DNA of 64,000 bases from Eopsaltria australis. Lineage: Eukaryota > Chordata > Aves > Passeriformes > Petroicidae. The stretch lies in the NCBI GenBank assembly GCA_034509425.1, contig JAVTVJ010000988.1, positions 310,001 to 374,000 of the forward strand, written 5' to 3'. Position numbers and translations under genes: made by a program. This document shows positions 37,286 through 49,015 of this stretch, in pieces (within the stretch, counting starts at the first letter, position 1; the number at the start of each line of letters is the position of its first letter). The notes beneath the pieces are model-generated. The model searched no databases. It was not told the origin of the DNA and saw nothing but the letters and a program-made list of their open reading frames with translations.

Positions 37286-37291
37286 GGGGAC
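37286..37291. repeat. LTR target-site duplication, right copy
   Basis: GGGGAC, paired with TGGGAC at 36701-36706. An alternative reading ends the LTR one base later and gives an exact 5-bp GGGAC pair. Confidence 0.65.
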
Positions 37292-37824
37292 CTTCATCAT
37301 CCTTAAGCTGCAGGAAATTTGGGACTGTAATTTCTCCTGGAGTCTGCCTCTTCTGTTGATGTTATGGTGAAAAAAACCCAAAAAAATCAAGCAACTGTAA
37401 ACCACTTCTGCATTTCTCAGGAAGATTTCCTCCTAGAAGAAGTGAGCATCCCAAAACCATGTTTTTTTCTCTTCAACTGCCTCCTTTGAGTGGGCATGTC
37501 CCATGAAAAAAGAACCAAATGACCAGTAATTTCAGTTTACATGCAGATATCTGCCTATGCCACCAATTTTTCCCTCTGTCCTTCCAGGGCTAAAGATGCT
37601 CTGCTAAGAATCAGAGACATCTGCAGTTGTCCCAGTTTGAAAACAACGAGTCTGTGAGTCAGAGATTTTGGTCAGTCAGACCCCATTGTTGCAGTGGTGG
37701 TAAGCTTTCATATCCTCTAGTTTACACACTTCCTTCTTACAGCCTTCTCTCAGATTTCCTAACAAACCCTCACCATCGCATGGAAACTCTCCCAGCTCTG
37801 GGGAACCACACGTGAGGTCAATAA
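37292..37824. other. Unique spacer
   Basis: Non-coding sequence between the solo LTR and the tetranucleotide array. Frames here are short, and the minus-strand one at 37205-37405 overlaps the LTR end by chance. Confidence 0.6.
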
Positions 37825-37862
37825 GTCAGTCAGTCAGTCAGTCAGTCAGTCAGTCAGTCAGT
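37825..37862. repeat. (GTCA)n tetranucleotide array
   Basis: Nine and a half perfect copies in 38 bases, followed by a diverged GAGTG. This is a simple microsatellite. The unit is too short and there are no spacers, so it is not a CRISPR array. Confidence 0.95.
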
Positions 37863-38039
37863 GAGTGTTTCCCTGCCATCCATACATCTCCCTTCACTCC
37901 CTTCCTCCCAGCTGGAACACGATGTATCTTATCCTTTATTCGTACATGTTTTTTTAATTAGAAATCCTTTGTGTCAGCTGGGCATGCATTTTAACACTTT
38001 TCTGACGAGCAGCTGCTAAAATCAGCTTGAGTGTTAACA

Positions 38040-39198
38040 AGTGAAAGACAACCAGGGAAGGAGGCCTAGACAGCCTGGATTTAGGAAAGGCAGGTGCTTG
38101 TTGATGGACCTGATGTCCTTCTATGACAAGGTGACCCACCTAGGGGATGAGAGAAAGGCTCTGAAGCCTTTATTAAAGTCTTTGACACCATTTCCCACAG
38201 GATTCTTATGGAGAAATTGGCTGCTAGTGCCCTGGACAGGTCAAGTGTTCTCTGGGAAAGGAGCTCTCTGGACAGCCAGGTTGAAGAGTGGTGGAGAATG
38301 GAGTGACATCCAGATGGGACTGGGCACCACTGGGGCTCCTCAGGGTTTTGTACTGGGGCCAGTCCTGTTTAATTTCTTCATTGAGGACCTGGAGGAGGGC
38401 CTCAGTCAGTTTGCTGCCAAGCTGCATGGGAGTGTGAATCTGCTGCAGGGCAGGAGGGCTCTGCAGAGGGGTCTGCACAGGCTGGATCCATGGCATGAGG
38501 CCCATGGGGTGAGGTACAGCCAGGGGAAGTGCTGGCTCCTGCCCTCGGGTCACAACAACCCCTGCAGCTCCAGGCTGGGGCAGAGGGGCTGGAAAGCTGG
38601 GAAAGGTCCTGGGGGTGCTGTGACAGCAGCTGGACACGAGCACAGGGGTGCCCAGGTGGCCAAGAAGGCCAATGGCCCTGGGCTGTGCTGATTAGGGCAG
38701 TGCTGAGGCCACACCTTGAATCCCAGGGTTAGTTTTGGGCCCCTCATGACAAGGAATTGAGGGGCTGGAGCGTGTCCAGGGAAGAGAACAGAGCTGGGGA
38801 AGGGTCTGGAGCCCCAGGAGCGGCTGAGGGAGCTGGGAAAGGGGCTCAGCTTGGAGCAAAGGAGGCTCAGGGGGGACCTTGTGGCTCTGCACAACTCCCT
38901 GACAGGAGGGGGCAGCCGGGGGGGTCGGGCTCTGCTCCCAGGGAACAGGGAGAGGAGGAGAGGGAATGGCCTCAGGCTGTGCTAGGAGAGGTTTAGTTTA
39001 GATATCAGGAAAAATATCTTCGGTGAAAGTGTGGTGAGGAATTGGAAGGGGCTGCCTGGTGAAGTGGTGGAATCACCATTCCTGGAAGGGTTCAAAACAC
39101 ATGGATGGGGCACTTGGGGACAGAGTTTAGTGGTGAAAACGGCAGTGCTGAGTTAATGGTCTTTTCCAATCTCAACAATTCCATGAGTTCATAATTCC
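38040..39198 (+). mobile_element. CR1 LINE, 5'-truncated, with decayed reverse transcriptase
   Basis: This is the longest CR1 copy here. A 216-codon frame (38041-38691) shows ORF2 blocks in order: GFRKG, a shifted KAFDT-like part (nucleotides TCTTTGACACCATTTCCCAC), and GAPQGFVLGPVLFN. Next comes SQFAAKL, where active elements have FADDTKL, so the catalytic aspartate pair is missing. HNNP follows. The 3' untranslated region includes GGAATCACCATTCCTGGAAG, and the copy ends in a decayed ATTCCATGAGTTC tail. It is dead and was truncated on arrival. It is close to the copy at 8660-9144 and in the same orientation. Confidence 0.93.
38041..38691 (+). pseudogene. CR1 ORF2 (reverse transcriptase) remnant
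   Basis: The frame is open for 216 codons but is a chimera of in-frame and shifted parts of CR1 ORF2. The fingers/palm block GAPQGFVLGPVLFN is intact. The FADDT active-site motif has collapsed to FAAKL by loss of the two aspartates. The endonuclease domain and N-terminal half are absent through 5' truncation. It is not a host gene and cannot encode an active enzyme. Confidence 0.85.
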
Positions 39199-41125
39199 AA
39201 GATATGCCACTTCAGATAAAAGGTTTGCAGGGAAGAAAACACCCTTACTGGTGTCATAAAGTTATTGGGTGGCATTTATGAAGAAGTCCAAGCTGGAACT
39301 TTTCCTTAAGATAAACTTTTAATATAAGAGGCTTAACAGCCTTTCTTACTAAACGACTTAACAGATATCAGAGCACAGGCAGTGTTGTGCATCTTGTATA
39401 TTCTTAACAATCACCACTGCAGACAGGGTGTGCCAGAAGCTGCTACCACAGAGAAAATCCTCACAACACTCAATTCAAGCAACCATCTGTGGTTTGAGAA
39501 ACATCTAACAACCTCACAGGCATGCATTTTTAAAGCTGGTATACACTCCAAAGAGTGCTTGGTTTGCTTAAACTCCTCTGTAACAAAAAGAACAGGAAAC
39601 AATCTCTCCTCCACTGAAAGGATACACCCAGAGAAATAGAAAGCAACTTTTATTCTTTCTAAAACAGGCAGTTCTACATAAGATAGTACAGACTTCAGTG
39701 CCCTGCAGTCTTTTTGGCAAACAAATCTTAAATATCCAGCTCTACAGATGCTGAGCTTCCATTTTACAAGAGCATGTGGAGCTTAAAATGGTGCTCAGGC
39801 ACCAGCAGTTCTCTGGTAATGAAAAGAAAATGGTTTGCAGTGATGGAAGGGATCTCAGTGTAACCACATGGTTTCCTGTGGTTTGTTTGTGTTGAGGGTG
39901 TTCTGCTACTCCACACTCTTATTTTTTGTGTGTATGTGCATGTCAGGTTTGGTACTGTTGCATACTTCTGTAAGTATGTGTGAGATCGATTCTTTCTCTT
40001 TCATTCTGGCTATGCCTCCCTGTCTTTCTGTTGCATCTTTTTCTCATGGCAGAGAATTAACCTCTTCCTAAAAGCATCTCTCAGCAAAGGGCCTCTCCAG
40101 GGGGATCCAGTACACTCCACCCAGTCAGGGAGAGACCTGTGGCAATCATGTACAGCCCCTCAACTTTTGCATCCAGTAAAATGTATGGCTTCAAATCAAC
40201 CAGCCACAAATTTTTTTTTGCACACTGTCATGCAACTGTTCCATAGCCTATTTGGTCAGCTTTTCATTTTTTAGCAGAAATGCATGTTTCTGAAGTGCAA
40301 CTGACATGGTTATTATCATATTTTAATTCATTCATTAAGTTCAGCCACCTTTATCATCAGTACACCAGTAGGACTGTCAGGAAGGGTGATCAAACCAATC
40401 TGCATGAGCAAAAGACTTTTTCCTACATCCCTTCCATGTTTAGCCTCCTGCCAAGAGTAATTTAGGTCATAGTTACACTAGTAAGCAACTGCACCAGTTT
40501 ACACTGGTATAGCTTTTTTTTTTCTTTTGGGTCTAATTCATTATCAAAACCTTTAACTGTCTGGTAAATAAAGACAGATTTAGTGGGTTTACTGAAATCA
40601 CTGCACTTCTGATGTAATCATTTGGGCTTGAATATGGAATTTTCTGCTCAGGAAAGACTGAAGTTTAGTTAGTCTCGTAAATGTCAAAAGCTGGCAGAGA
40701 AATTCTGTCTAAATGAGAGCATTAAATAGCCCATACTTGCAGTCTGGATGTGCCATGATTTGCTTTACACATTGTAAGGAGAAGCTGAAAACCAAGGAGA
40801 GCATGAGGAGAAGTGTCCCAGTAATAGAATGTATACAATGCTACCACCCTGGACAATGTACTCACCTATAGCAGATGATACCTGCTGCCTTCATCCCTGA
40901 GGCCAAGGTTCCCCTTCAAGAATTTTATTTTATCTCATCCTCAACAGAGCTTAAAAAGACAATAGAAAGCCCAGCATGAACTCAGATCACAGGAAATGGA
41001 TGTTCAGAGAAAGTGCTGAAATAAATGCACCAAAGCTATTTTCCATTGCACAATTCTCCTCCCTCCAGAGGTCAGTGGCAGGAGTGACATGCCTGCTTTG
41101 TCCTCCTGGCTGCTCTGGTCTCCTG
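39199..41125. other. Unique non-coding stretch
   Basis: No gene, RNA or repeat was recognised. A minus-strand donor-like site at about 40860 (ACTCAC on the plus strand) pairs with an acceptor-like site about 31 bases away, which is too little to call an exon. Confidence 0.6.
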
Positions 41126-41945
41126 TCACAGAATCATGGAATATGCTGGGTTAGGGGAGATCCACAAGGATCCTTGAGTCCAACTCCTAAGCCTGCATCC
41201 CCAAGGACCACATGATGTGCCCGAGGACATTGTCCAAATTCTTCTTGAACTCGGTCAGTCTGGTGCTGAGATCACTTCCCTGTGTAGCTTTTTCCAGTGC
41301 CAACCACCCTTTGGGGGAAGAACTTTTTCCTGATACCCAACCTAAACCCCCCCTGACACAACTTCAGGTCATTCCCTGGGCCCTGTCCCTGGTCACCACA
41401 GAGCAGAGATCGGTGCCTGTCCCTCCTCTTCCCCTCACCAGGAAGCTGCAGATCTCAGTCTCCTCTTCTCCAGCTGAACACACCAAGTGCCCTCAGCTGC
41501 TCCTCATGGGGCTTCCCCTCAAGGCCCTTCACCATCCCCATGGCCCTCCTTTGCACACTCTCTAACAGTTCAGTGTCTTTTTTACTTTGTGATGCCCAGA
41601 ACTGCACACAATATTCCAGGTGAGGCTGCTGGCCCAGGGCAGAGCAGGACAATCCCTCCCTGGCCTGGCCGGCCGTGCTGGGCCTGGTGCCCCCAGGACA
41701 GGGATGTCCCTCCTGACTCCAGGGCACTGCCACTGACCAGGACCCCCAGTCCCTTTCCCTGGCACTGCTTTCCAGCCTCTCATTCCCCAGTCTGTCCATA
41801 CATCCAGGGTTGTCCCATCCCAGGTGCAGAATCCAGCACCTTCCCTTGCTGAACTTCATTTGGTGGGCGGTTGCTCAGTCCCCACCTGAGTAATCCTGAC
41901 CTGTCCCTGCAGGTCTTCCCTCCCACTCTCTGGGCCATGTTCTCA
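41126..41945 (-). mobile_element. CR1 LINE, 5'-truncated
   Basis: The plus strand opens with TCACAGAATCATGGAATATG, the reverse complement of a CR1 tail, followed by TTGAGTCCAACTCC. On the minus strand a 134-codon frame (41455-41859) carries the CR1 ORF2 C-terminus: HLGWDNPG, then QPHLEYCVQFWA, LLESVQRRAMGMVKGLEGK and EEQLRALGVF. These match the usual order HLGxxNP, LEYCVQFW, LESVQRRA, LGLF. The catalytic domain is lost through truncation. It belongs to another subgroup than the 8.7 and 38 kb copies. The right-hand limit is approximate. Confidence 0.9.
41455..41859 (-). pseudogene. CR1 ORF2 C-terminal remnant
   Basis: The open frame of 134 codons is the tail of CR1 ORF2, with the motifs LEYCVQFW and LLESVQRRA intact. 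It lacks the reverse-transcriptase active site and endonuclease. The overlapping plus-strand frame of 121 codons is a shadow. Confidence 0.85.
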
Positions 41946-44900
41946 AGCTAATCCTTTCACTAGCAATGGGCACTGAGGAGCCCGACTCTAATACCAACTG
42001 TGAGCCTGCTGGGCCTGATCCAGGCCTGACACATTTGATTCATGGCATTTCCTGGGCCCAGCAGGATTAAGCAGGCATGCAGGCTCTCACCGCTTTCCTT
42101 GTAGCCTCGAGAGGAAGGTGTGTGCCTGGCAGTGAGGCACAGCTGACGCAGGATTGCATAGATTGTGTCAGCTACTGACAGACAAAATTGTTCCTCGGGG
42201 CTGTAGAGAGCTATGGAGAAATCCAGCCAGTCTAGCTGCACTTCTGCGCACCAAAGGAGACACCAGTGGGTCACACTTTGTTTTTAGGAAAAACAAGTCT
42301 TAAATAACTGATATTTTCCACCTCAGGTTCAGCTCAAACTATGGTAAGGACTAAACAGCAGGCTCAGGGCCTCCAGATATTGCAGTAGAAAAGCAAAGAG
42401 AAGCCAGCACTGATCCAATTATATGTCTTAAAATACTGCTGGTTCTAGAGTTGTTAAAATATCCTGGTAAAGAAGAATGGGAGTCATAACAAGGTCACAG
42501 ATGAGACTTGACATTTACACCAAGTGAGGTAAGCAGTTCCACAGAAATCAGCTGGGAAGTAGTTGAAGCAGCCTCACATATGTTAGGACTGCGTATTTAG
42601 TTCTATCAAAGGCAGCCCCAATCCCAAATATAGCTCCAAAGTCTGAATAATTTGTAAGCAACACCCAGTTTTTAAATCCAGCACTGTGACAACTGAAAGC
42701 TGGGCTACTTACCAAATTTACAGGCTTGTGCTTATATTTTTCAATCCTTACACAATATTCTAAAGATAGACATTAATTACACAAACCCCCCTTCACTGGA
42801 CATATTTGTTCATTTCAGACTCAATTTTACGTTTTCTGATGATTATGTATAGCATATCTATATATCTAGCACACTCATATGTTGCAGATGTGAATTATTA
42901 TCATTATAATGTGGGGGAGAAACACATGAATTAAATGACAGCACCAGATAAAGTAGATAAATGGATCAGATATACTGGAAATTTTTACATCTTGTTTTCC
43001 AAGTTATCATGAATGTCGAAGGATTTGTTTTATTTATAACTTTAAAAGTACGAAAAAGCAAATTACTGGGTATACAAAATAACTCAAAGTGGCTGCCTGA
43101 ATATTATTAATAATGAGGTTATTGAAAGTTTAATACTCACAGGGAAATTATAGTGAGCACTTCAAGTACTGCAGTATGTTTGCAGATTACTTGTAATATA
43201 CAAATTTAATTGTATTCTTAGGGGGAGGGGAGGAGAAAAAGCACTTCACTAACCACTATTTTATTTCCATTTTAAAAATCTCAGATGCAGAAAACAAATC
43301 AATGTTCATACAAGTACTCACAAAATATCACAGTTATTATCTTGCTTACATTGTGGAGGTTATTGATACAGTGTGAAAAAAAGTCTACTTTTTCCATCAT
43401 CCCTGCGGGCATCCTTCTCTCCCAAACTGACTTTGACTGGTTTGGCTTTATTTTTATGACAGATCTTCTATAAAGTTCTCTAAAAACTGTGTCATCAAAC
43501 AGACTCATCTAATGGTGAAGGAGCTGAGAATCTGACACTGCCAGATCAGTCCATCAGCACAAACCCCAGGGTTAAATGGACACTTCAAGTTCAAGCCATG
43601 CCTATCCCATCTGAGCCACCTGAAGTATCTCATTATGGCTAATTCCACTGAATGCTTTTCATCTGCCCCACAAAATTTCCCAGCAGAAATTGTTTAGCTT
43701 GGAGTTAATTTTATACTGCACTGCAGCATGGCTGAACCAGATATGATAAATAAGGGTGATGCTTCAGAAGAGGGTCAGAGGAAAGACAAGCTGTACTCTG
43801 AAGTGAATAGCTCTTGGTGTGTTAGACAAGAACAGGAACAATTTTCACAAATGATGAGCTTTTTTCCCTGCATGATTTTTACTGGAAAACTGAAAGATGC
43901 AGATGAATAGCCTGAAATGGACTTTGCTGCATGTGGAATAAGTCCACTAATTTAAGATAAAATAGAAAATGCTGCTTTTTTAAATACTACTTTTTCATAT
44001 TCCATCAAATTTAGTATTGCAATGAAGCATCAAGGCAGCTCTCTGTTCCTTCAGGCTTAGGTCAGCTAAGAGCAAAATGGTTCCCTTTTTCCACTTTAGG
44101 GTCTGATATCCAATGTCTGCAATTGCTCCCTGCCCCTTCACACCTCTGTGTGCACTGTGTGCAGAGCACAGGACTCAATATTTGCCTCTGCCTCTGTTTT
44201 TGTCATTCATAAGTGCACATGTCAGATGAAGTTTTTTGTTTCTTTCCTGAAGTATTTTTGTTCTTGATTCATGCTGCTTCTCATATATTCTGCCTTAAGT
44301 TGGTAGTTTGTACTGTGTGTCACTCTCTGGCAGATCTATGAACATGTCTGCAGTTTATTTACATATATCTAGTGAAAAAAACCCAATCAAGTAATTGGTT
44401 TTTTACATTTATCAAGGTGTAAAAGAGCTTGCTTAATCTGCTATTGAAAGCTGGAAGAAAGGATTTTCTGTCCTAACAATAGCACTCAACCGCTTCCAAG
44501 TAACCCAAAACCATAGTTTTAATTATCAAGTACCCTTTGTTGTAAGCCACCAGTTTGTACTGTTCTCAGATTCTATCACCAGGCACAGAGTCCAATTTTG
44601 TTGTATTCTGCACAATTCAAAGGAACAGATGTGTGGACAAAAAGAAAAGGATGTTGGTGATCGCACATCTATGATAACCCTGAAAGAAAACACACTGGCA
44701 CCCCTACCATACAAAAGCCGTCCATGACAAAAATTGTGTCACTACAAAGAGCAACTTTTGACCATTTTTTAGAAGGCAGGCAATCCTATCTGAAAGAAAA
44801 GTGGTCCCTCTTAGGCTTTGTACATGCTATGACTTTTGGGTTTGTAATGCCCAGCCCCGCCAGCTCTGCTCCTGAATCTGCAGCAAGCAGGGTTTCAGCT

Positions 44901-47900
44901 GGCAGGAGGTGCATTTTGTCTGCTAAACACCCTGTGGAAAGTCCCTTATGTCCTCTCACCTCCACACAAACACACACACGCCCGATGGGATTTCAATCTC
45001 TAAAAATATATTTTGCATTCAGTGTGATAGACCCTCAAACTGAGGACACTCAGACTCAGCTGCACAGAATTGACCTTCGGTGAACTTCCTTTACCCATAA
45101 TGGATCAGTGAAAATTAGATATTGTCCTGGAAGAAGCAAAGTCAAAATACAGATCCTACCTGCTTGTCTTGATTTTGGAACTTGAAAGCTATGAAAATGT
45201 TCTAGATCAATAAAAAGCAATTAACAAAATAAATGTAATTGAATCACATCAGCAGCCCACAGGTCATGAACAGACCATCCTGTCTTAGTAACTTCTGCTT
45301 CACGATTTGGCTGTTGATCTTCCTGCATCATTATTCTACTGAGATGAGATTTTCTTTTCTGTGGAGGGCTTATAGATTTCAAAATAACTTTCACAGAGAA
45401 ATAATTAATTTTCACAAGTAGTGAGGCAGAAGGTGAGTCCTAACTGAGACAGTTACCATTGACCTTATTCTCAAACTTGGGAAGGATTTGAGAAATAGGC
45501 ATCTCTTTCTGTCCTATTCCAAATTTCTGAAAGAAAAATAGTAGAAAATGACAGTTTTCTAAAAAGATATTTCTGTATGTTTTTGTTTTCTCTGGGAAAA
45601 AATAAAAAACAACAACAACAAAAAAACAAGCAACAGGAAAAGAGTACTAGGGATCTGTAGAGGAAAAAGGAAAAAATGAGTTCTCTTAAAACTGAGGTAT
45701 GTATACCTAGCCTCAACCAATACAGATCTTCCTTTCTAGAAAAGCTGTTATTCAAACTGTGGATGGTAGCTGTAATTCTTCACATAAAACAGAAAGGCTC
45801 TTTCCCTGCATCCATACAGTCTAAGCAGTATAAACAGAGTGGAAGTGCTGAAAGCCCAAGCCCTATATCTGGATAGATAAAATCAGGAAACCTGTCCAAA
45901 AGTCTTTAGTATACTCAGTATTTGAAATAGATGTCTGACAGGGTGAGGAAAACATCTTCAGGATTACTTCTGGATGGGTTTGCAATTCAGCAGCCATAAT
46001 GATTTCTCATTAATCCTTGCTCTCAAAAGCTGGCTCCTGAAATGAAGAGGTGTGTAGGCAACACTCATCAAACCATGACATGGGGGACTGTCCTATTCTG
46101 CTGTGGAAAAGGTCAGTTCTGCCACGAGTTGCTATGTAATACCTTGGCAATAGATCGCTTTCATGTTGTTGGTGACAAAATGGTCTAAACACATCAGGCA
46201 GAGTATAGGGAGAGTCAATGAGCTACACTAGAGTAAGGAATATAGTTGGGTATTCTAGTAATTTGAAAGGATTTACCAAATGGCTTTATGAAGAAGAAGT
46301 GAACTGCAGATCAGTACCCCTCCTTTTTCAGCTACCAGTACTAAAGGAAGAACTATCCTTGCATGCTTAAGGAGCCATTGAAATTGATTGCAGAAAAGGG
46401 CTTTTTATTCTGTTCTTTTATTTCTCTCTAATTTTTTTTCACTTTGGCTTGGGGTGGGGCTTGGAACAGGTAAGAACTACAAGGAGGATTTGAAATGGGC
46501 TTTAAATAAAAGGGAATATATTATTTTCCTGTTTTCCTATCTTCCATTACTGAATCACCAAATTATTCTTCCTATACTTCTCCACAAAGAGAAAAAGAAG
46601 AAAATTAGATTACCTGTAAGCAGCTCTCTGTATTTTTAATATGAAAACTTGCAGATGAAGATTTCAAAGAGAAAAATCTCCCTACTATTTAAATTGGCCT
46701 GTCTGAAAGAAACCCCCCAGAAATTAACCTTCATGAGAGCAGACTTCAGGCAGCTCATCTTCTTCCAGTGTGATTGCAAGAAAATGCACTTGGAATGACT
46801 AAAGAGTGTTGCTGTGAATAAAACAACATAAAGCCAGCAGTGTGCCCTTGTGGTGAAGGCAGCCAAGCACATCCTGGGCTCTCTTGCAGGTCCAGGGCAC
46901 TGATAATTCTCTGCTCTGCAGGTCTGGTGAACTGAGTCTGTGACTCGATGTGTTTATCAACGGATTCTGCTAATGATACTAATGTGCAGATAAAAAAAAA
47001 TTCCTTTCTTCACCTCTAATGTTGATGCACCCTTTTAATGTTAGCACAATCCATTCTTCTCAGACACCTCCCAAGAGAATTAAAAACAAGGACTTTTTAC
47101 TCTGAGAGTTATGTGGGCCGTGGTGAGTGCTACATGGGGATTTTTGTGCAGTTTACACCATTTAACTGTGATCTCTGTATCTTGGCTATCAGTACCAAGT
47201 GCCTGACAAGGAGTCTAGCAAGGACTGCTGAATCAGTGTTTGGTGCTGAGACAAAACATGCTGTACCTGGGCTAGTGGAAATCCTGTTACTCCACATTTT
47301 AGGTGTAAATAATTATTTCCTAAACACGTTGGAGACTTCCTGGTCTTGATATACTGCTGTATATGGTATTTCTGCATTATCCATTTCTTGCAGGCAAGAA
47401 GTTTCTCCATCTGTGTCGATCTCGAGAATATATTTAGCAAACTGTGGTTTTGTTTATTATTTGTGTCCTTGCTGCTATGTGACCAGCAACACATGGACCC
47501 ATCAATGAAATTCCACAGCACTTTATATTGTGTTCAACACAAACCTTTCGTTTTAACTACTGTGTACACAAGCATTATCCTACTTTAGCAACACCCATTT
47601 TCTACATGTTTCAGAGAGAAGCTCAGAAAAGCTGAGAGCATTGCATCATATGGTAAATTTACACTGTGTTAAAATAATTGCTGGTGAGAAATGTAGGGCC
47701 AACATACCAGAGTACCTCAGGGAAATAAGCTGCATTTTTGTGCACAACCCAGTCAGGGTGGGTTAATGGATGTGATTTCACATTAAAGGAAATGATTGGT
47801 CCATGTTTACAATAAGAACTACAATGACAAAAAAGAATAATCTTGAACAGGTAGCCTATAACCTAGTCTTGGGGAAATGAAAGATGAAATAAAAATCACA

Positions 47901-48795
47901 GGAGTTATAAAAATAACTCCTCAACAGATTTAAAGCTCTGATTTTATATTTTGTTACCTGAACCACTGCAGCATGGCTTCTTTCCTGATTACACCTGACA
48001 ATAACCCTTCCTGGGAGAAGAGAAGCTTTGGCAACAGGCAGATAGAACTTGGAATCCTAATCAGAAGAAAAAGCTACAGGAAAAAAAAAGCACTAATGCA
48101 TAAAACTCTACCTAAGGCATAACAGTCTGAAATGACAAGGTAGGAGGAGAAAAAAATTGTCTTGTGCCAATCATGTTTAAGAAAGAAAAACAGCAATGTG
48201 CAGTGCAGCTCTCTGGCACCAAGAAATCCAGATGGTAAACAGAAGAGGCACCTCATTTTCATACAACTGCTCCATGCACAGTAATGTTTTGTGCTCACTC
48301 CTTTCTGGTTATCCAACTTTGCTGTTCACCATAAAAGACAAAACACAGAAAATACCAGCAATATTTTTTTTTAACAGGTGGTTAAACTTTGCACATGTGA
48401 GGTATTTTTTTAACCTATCCAAATTTATTAGAAAGCACTAGTAAAAGTGTTCTGAAAGCCTCAAATCAAGATTCTATAGAAAAAAAAAAACAATTTTCAA
48501 GTTGTAAACAAAAGCTGTCCAAAGCAAGAATAAGTAAAAAAGCAAAGCAAAAAAACCCAAACATCTCATTCCATTGCAAAGTCTAACCAAAAATAGTGAT
48601 AGAATACAGAAGTGATGCTATCAATGCTAAATTTAATGCCTGCTTTATGAGACTAAAGTAGCAGCCAAATATCATGAATAAAGATATGTTCTGCCATATC
48701 AGAAAGCCTGTGAAAGCATACTGTCACCATGGCAACACTGTGGCATTTATAGGAACTGTTAGTGCTTAACAACCAGTGATGCTGCTCCTAAAATT
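41946..48795. other. Unique non-coding stretch
   Basis: No named gene was found. Plus-strand frames of 119 codons (44724-45083) and 103 codons (47038-47349), and a 110-codon minus-strand frame (47189-47521), match no family and have no coherent splice sites. Small CA-rich (about 44958) and A-rich (about 45600-45640) patches occur. Confidence 0.55.
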
Positions 48796-48818
48796 AAAAA
48801 AAAAAAAAAAAAAAAAAA
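48796..48818. repeat. Poly-A tract
   Basis: Twenty-three A between short TTAAA-like flanks. It lies about 45 bases left of a CR1 internal fragment. Confidence 0.9.
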
Positions 48819-48862
48819 TTAAAAACTGACCGCACATGTATTAAGCATCAGTGGGACCGTTC

Positions 48863-49015
48863 AAACCTCACTAAGTTCCACAAGGCCAGGTGCTGGGCCC
48901 TGCACATGGGTTGGGGCAACAAACACAGCCTGGGTGGAAAAGGGATGGAGAGCAGCCCTTAAAAGGGTTTGGGGGTACTGGTGGGTGAGATGCTGGACAT
49001 GCAGCTGCTGCACCA
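48863..49015 (+). mobile_element. Internal CR1 ORF2 fragment
   Basis: Text such as TTCCACAAGGCCAGGTGCTG, CCTGCACATGGGTTGGGGCA and GGTTTGGGGGTACTGGTGGG matches the CR1 ORF2 stretch between the reverse transcriptase and the C-terminus (compare 38525-38650). Both the 5' part and the normal 3' end are missing, so this is not a simple 5'-truncated insertion. It has probably been cut back by later deletion. Confidence 0.75.

Noticed and set aside
37825..37862. Regular short repeat as a CRISPR array
   Set aside because: A 4-bp unit without spacers in a vertebrate genome is a microsatellite.
38041..38691. 216-codon frame as a host gene
   Set aside because: It carries CR1 ORF2 blocks (GAPQGFVLGPVLFN) with frame shifts and a lost active site, so it is a LINE remnant.
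41487..41852. 121-codon plus-strand frame
   Set aside because: It is the antisense shadow of a CR1 ORF2 C-terminus on the minus strand.
46388..46468. Exon-like stretch ending in GGAACAG/GTAAGA
   Set aside because: The acceptor on its left is weak and the stretch itself is a pyrimidine-rich tract, so the donor is probably fortuitous.
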